Of a DNA stretch of 9,355 bases, positions 7,001-9,355 are shown piece after piece. The translations under genes were made by a program, and so were the position numbers. Location: positions 1 through 9,355 of the forward strand of contig JAEZZE010000255.1 in the NCBI GenBank assembly GCA_023418755.1, given 5' to 3'. The notes under the pieces were generated by a model that worked only from the letters and a program-made list of their open reading frames with translations, was not told the origin of the DNA and did not search any database. This DNA comes from Bacillota bacterium (GTDB lineage: Bacteria; Bacillota; Bacilli; Paenibacillales; Paenibacillaceae). How positions within the stretch are numbered: the stretch's first letter is position 1; each line of letters starts with the position of its first letter.

Positions 7001-7046
7001 AAAACGCAAGCTTCGGGGAGTTTCACCCCCGAGCTTGCGTTTTTTC
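7001..7046 (+). terminator. Rho-independent terminator after the gamma-glutamyltransferase-like gene
   Basis: ACGCAAGCTTCGGGG (7004-7018) pairs with CCCCGAGCTTGCGT (7027-7040) with a single bulged T and a loop of about 8 bases, followed at once by a run of six T (7040-7045). The A-run before the left arm could let it work in the other direction too, although no reverse-strand gene is visible nearby. Confidence 0.92.
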
Positions 7047-7171
7047 GTCTCCCCTATTCAAGGCCGGCTGCCTTTCGCCTTCCCGCTCCGCAGTTAAATT
7101 CCGCGCCGACGCGGATTCGAAGACGAGTCCCTAAACGCAAATTTCTTATACCCCATATCAAAATGTTCGGA

Positions 7172-7200
7172 TTTTATTCCCGTTAGGGCAATTCTATAAT
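7172..7200 (+). promoter_or_regulatory. Promoter with perfect -10 and weak -35 for the second transporter
   Basis: TATAAT at 7195-7200 matches the sigma-A -10 exactly. At 17 bases upstream the -35 would be TTTTAT (7172-7177), a poor match, and no TGn extension is present. A start near 7207 gives a leader of about 55 bases. A weak -35 suggests dependence on an activator, as is common for Paenibacillus sugar transporters controlled by AraC-type response regulators. That part is inference, as no regulator gene lies in the window. Confidence 0.6.
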
Positions 7201-7249
7201 CAGGACACAAGGTTATTCCGTAGCTACGATTACCTTCGATATTCGATCT

Positions 7250-7255
7250 AGGGGG
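7250..7255 (+). promoter_or_regulatory. Ribosome binding site selecting a GTG start
   Basis: AGGGGG lies 7 bases before the GTG at 7263. The nearer ATG at 7256 directly abuts this site and is in another frame that lacks protein-family features, so GTG is the start that yields the lipoprotein signal. Confidence 0.7.
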
Positions 7256-7262
7256 ATGCAAC

Positions 7263-8621
7263 GTGAGAAGATTCAAGTTCTACGGCGGCCTAATGTTGAT
7301 TCTTGCTCTATCGGTCGGTTTGCTGGCGGGATGCGGCGGCGACAACGCGGGAAGCAGCGCTTCGTCCGAAGCGGGCCAGTCTTCCGAAGGCGCTTCGGCG
7401 GAAAAGCAGCCGCACAAGAAAATCCGCTTTTTTACGAAAGGCAACGAGAACAACGCCGACTATCGGGTCATGAAAGCGCTCATCGAGCAGTACCGGAAGG
7501 AAGTCAATCCGAACTTCGAGGTCGAGATCGAATCGATTCCGAACGATACCCAATATTTCCAGAAGCTAAGAACGTACATCGCCGGCAACCAATTGCCCGA
7601 TTTCTTCAAAATCCCGAACGGCATTTTAAGCGAGAATTTGGCCAAGCAAGGCCGTCTGGTCGACATGAAGGCGACGTTGGAGGAATTCGGCAAGTTCGAC
7701 CAATTCAACAAGGCCGCGATCGACTTCCTGTCTTTCGAGGACGGCAGCCTGTACCTGTACCCGGAGGGCAAGTTCGGCGAAGCGTTCTGGTATTATAAGA
7801 AGCCGTTCGAGGAGCTCGGCATTCAGGCGCCTACGAACTTCGACGAATTCATCGCCGCCGCAGCCAAGCTGAAGGAAGCCGGCTATACGCCGATCGCGGT
7901 ATCGGGCAAAGAAATGTGGCAGCTCGTCCGCTACCTCTCCTTCATTCCGCTTCGTCTGACGCACACGGAATTTATCAATACTCTGAAGACGGGAGACGAG
8001 AAATTCACGAGCGAGACCGGCATGCAGGCCGCGAATTTCCTGTCCGCGCTCGGCAAAGGCGGGTACTTCCAGAAAGGCTTCAGCAGCATGGATTACACGC
8101 AGACGCTGAACTACTTCATGGGAGGCAATGCGGTCATCCACTACAACGGCTCGTGGGAATTGGCCCAATTCAAGGACAAATACGACGCCGGAGAGATCGG
8201 CTACTTCTTCGTGCCGGACGTAGCGGGCGCCGACAACGTCGGCCCGAGAACGTCGATTACGGCCGGGCTGGCTTATGCGTTCAATCAAGAGACGTTCGAC
8301 GAGGCGACCAAGGATTTCTTCAAGTTTATCGTCGAGCATTACAATACGGCGGCTTTCGAAGTGGGCGGTTTCTTGTCTCCGATGAATGGCGACATTCCGG
8401 ATTCGATGCCGCAATTGACCAAGGATTTCTCCAAAGACCTGGATGCCATCGATCAAGGCGGCGTCTCATGGGACGACAAGCTGGACCCCGCGTCCAACGA
8501 AGTGGTCGGCACGGCGGCGAACGAGCTGGCGCTTGGCCTCATTACGCCGGAGGAGTTCGCGGCGAAGGTCGATAAGGCGATCAGCCAGAACGCATCGAAG
8601 TTTTTTGGCGAACAGCAGTAA
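7263..8621 (+). CDS. Second sugar ABC transporter solute-binding lipoprotein
   Basis: This is a 452-residue receptor for a second CUT1-type importer. The signal is MRRFKFYG, a hydrophobic core and the lipobox LAGC (21-24), with the lipidated Cys at residue 24. A Ser/Ala/Gly/Glu-rich linker runs to about residue 50. The mature part starts KKIRFFTKGNENNADY and includes LIEQYRKEVNPNFEVEIES and LPDFFKIPNG, consistent with SBP_bac_1. MGGNAVIHYNGSWELAQFKD near residues 289-308 is the ligand-cleft Gly-Ser-Trp region common in these proteins. It is not a close copy of the binding protein at 2147, so the two probably take different sugars. Codons are more often C-ending than in region 1. The start is GTG. 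A hairpin and then a permease follow. Confidence 0.93.
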   Translation: MRRFKFYGGLMLILALSVGLLAGCGGDNAGSSASSEAGQSSEGASAEKQPHKKIRFFTKGNENNADYRVMKALIEQYRKEVNPNFEVEIESIPNDTQYFQKLRTYIAGNQLPDFFKIPNGILSENLAKQGRLVDMKATLEEFGKFDQFNKAAIDFLSFEDGSLYLYPEGKFGEAFWYYKKPFEELGIQAPTNFDEFIAAAAKLKEAGYTPIAVSGKEMWQLVRYLSFIPLRLTHTEFINTLKTGDEKFTSETGMQAANFLSALGKGGYFQKGFSSMDYTQTLNYFMGGNAVIHYNGSWELAQFKDKYDAGEIGYFFVPDVAGADNVGPRTSITAGLAYAFNQETFDEATKDFFKFIVEHYNTAAFEVGGFLSPMNGDIPDSMPQLTKDFSKDLDAIDQGGVSWDDKLDPASNEVVGTAANELALGLITPEEFAAKVDKAISQNASKFFGEQQ

Positions 8622-8638
8622 AGAACGCAACGCGGTAA

Positions 8639-8685
8639 GCCGGGAAGACCGGGAGTAAGTCGCGTCCACGCGGATGCTTCCCGGC
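8639..8685 (+). other. Intercistronic hairpin after the second binding-protein gene
   Basis: GCCGGGAAG (8639-8647) pairs perfectly with CTTCCCGGC (8677-8685). The 29-base loop contains a small second hairpin, CGCG (8661-8664) with CGCG (8669-8672). No T-run follows. Its place between receptor and permease genes matches the hairpin at 3477-3515, so it may likewise protect receptor mRNA or lower permease expression. Confidence 0.55.
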
Positions 8686-8735
8686 AATCGCGCCGTCGTC
8701 CCTCGGGCAAAACCAAAACGTAGGGAATGTGAACT

Positions 8736-9355
8736 ATGGAAAAATTTCTAGGCCGCAAACGTTACGTCATCGCGTTTCTGCTGCCGGCTTTGCTCGTATA
8801 CGCGTTCACGGTCATGCTGCCCATCGGCTGGTCGACCGTGTACAGCTTCTACGATTGGGATGGCATCTCGCCGATGAAGTTCGTCGGCTTCGACAATTAC
8901 GCGAGAATGTTCGCCGAAGACGACGTCTTCTGGCCGGTGTTCAAGAACAATATCGTCTTCATGATCGTGAACGTCGTTTTCCAAGTGTCGGTCGGCTTAT
9001 TCATCGCGGTGCTGCTGACCCAAATTCGCAGAGGCCGCGAAATCTTTCAGACGCTGTACTTCGCTCCGGTCGTTCTGTCGACCGTCGCGCTCGTGCAAAT
9101 CTTCCAAAACGTGTTTTCGGTCAATCCGGTCGGCATGTTGAATTACGCGCTGAGCTGGATAAATCCTTCTTATCTCGATACGGAATGGCTATCCGATCCG
9201 AATCGTTCGCTGATGATTACGGCGGTCGCGGAAGGCTACAAGTTCGCCGCGGTCTACATGGTTATTTTCTACTCCGCGCTGATCAGCATATCGGAAGAAG
9301 TCGTGGAAGCCGCGAGAATGGACGGCGCGCACGGCTGGAAGCTCTATCGGTACAT
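8736..9355 (+). CDS. Sugar ABC transporter permease, MalF/UgpA type, 3' partial
   Basis: The frame opens at the ATG at 8736 and stays open to the window edge, giving 206 visible residues of an expected 290 or so. AGGGA at 8722-8726 is a plausible ribosome binding site. The protein begins MEKFLGRKRYVIAFLLPALL, a typical first membrane segment, and contains VGFDNYARMF (50-59), the usual periplasmic-side motif of MalF relatives. It reaches the EAA loop (EAA at 191-193, MDGA 195-198) just before the edge, so the last membrane segments are missing. It should pair with the binding protein before it and with a MalG-type permease expected just to the right. Phe codons are 14 TTC to 4 TTT here. Confidence 0.93.
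   Translation, partial: MEKFLGRKRYVIAFLLPALLVYAFTVMLPIGWSTVYSFYDWDGISPMKFVGFDNYARMFAEDDVFWPVFKNNIVFMIVNVVFQVSVGLFIAVLLTQIRRGREIFQTLYFAPVVLSTVALVQIFQNVFSVNPVGMLNYALSWINPSYLDTEWLSDPNRSLMITAVAEGYKFAAVYMVIFYSALISISEEVVEAARMDGAHGWKLYRY

Larger units (their letters stand above)
6963..7262 (+). other. 300-base intergenic region: terminator then promoter of the second transporter
   Basis: This gap separates two transcription units. It holds a rho-independent terminator (7001-7046) and a TATAAT box (7195-7200). Between them are a short CCGCG/CGCGG inverted repeat (7101-7105 with 7110-7114) and AT-rich sequence. A 10-base palindrome CGTAGCTACG (7219-7228) lies in the presumed leader. Frames open in this gap are overlaps of flanking genes and show no family features. 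Confidence 0.7.

Noticed and set aside
6755..7186. 143-residue + strand frame across the end of the gamma-glutamyltransferase-like gene and the terminator
   Set aside because: It overlaps the conserved 3' part of the real gene and runs through the terminator stem; no ribosome binding site or domain.
7256..7798. 180-residue + strand frame starting at ATG 7256
   Set aside because: It overlaps the lipoprotein gene in another frame, is very rich in Arg and Gln, and its ATG directly abuts the ribosome binding site.
7626..8456. 276-residue minus-strand open frame opposite the second binding-protein gene
   Set aside because: It arises from strong codon bias of the real + strand gene; the sequence is low in complexity (many Arg, Glu, Val, Leu) without family features.
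1..9355. CRISPR arrays, insertion sequences, tRNA or rRNA genes, phage or defence genes
   Set aside because: I saw no regularly spaced repeats, transposase-like frames, terminal inverted repeats, or structural RNA signatures on either strand.

Overview
The window looks like chromosomal DNA from a Gram-positive, low-to-mid GC bacterium of the Paenibacillaceae (Paenibacillus or Cohnella type). The signs are strong Shine-Dalgarno boxes, frequent TTG and GTG starts, two lipoprotein sugar-binding proteins with classic lipoboxes, CUT1-type sugar ABC permeases without a local ATPase, and a catabolite-response-like operator. This assignment is inference from style and not from a marker gene. All genes are on the + strand and every one appears to belong to carbohydrate uptake and breakdown.

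Region 1 (1-7045) reads as one catabolic and transport cluster. It begins inside a glycoside hydrolase family 4 (GH4) enzyme whose N-terminus lies outside the window. A NagB-like sugar isomerase/deaminase homologue follows. A 142-base gap then carries a hairpin, a candidate sigma-A promoter and a candidate CcpA (cre) site. After it come a lipoprotein solute-binding protein, a strong intercistronic hairpin, two permeases of the MalF and MalG type, and a gamma-glutamyltransferase-family (Ntn-hydrolase) protein without a signal peptide. A clear rho-independent terminator at 7001-7046 closes the unit.

Region 2 (7047-9355) starts a second, independent sugar ABC transporter. It has a perfect TATAAT box, a second lipoprotein binding protein starting with GTG, another intercistronic hairpin, and a MalF-type permease that runs off the right edge. 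Its codon use is visibly more C-ending than that of region 1.

The most interesting signal is the set of enzymes in region 1. The NagB-like protein keeps its catalytic Asp, His and Glu but appears to have lost the Arg that grips the 6-phosphate. The GH4 enzyme carries a CHGV motif of the kind associated with non-phosphorylated (uronide-type) substrates. The gamma-glutamyltransferase-like protein keeps its nucleophile Thr but lacks the canonical gamma-glutamate-binding residues. Together with a dedicated ABC importer, this suggests an uncharacterised pathway: import of an alpha-linked amino-sugar or uronic-acid conjugate, glycosidic cleavage by redox elimination, amide hydrolysis, and deamination/isomerisation of a sugar that may not be phosphorylated. 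The pathway is a hypothesis; the individual family assignments are firmer.
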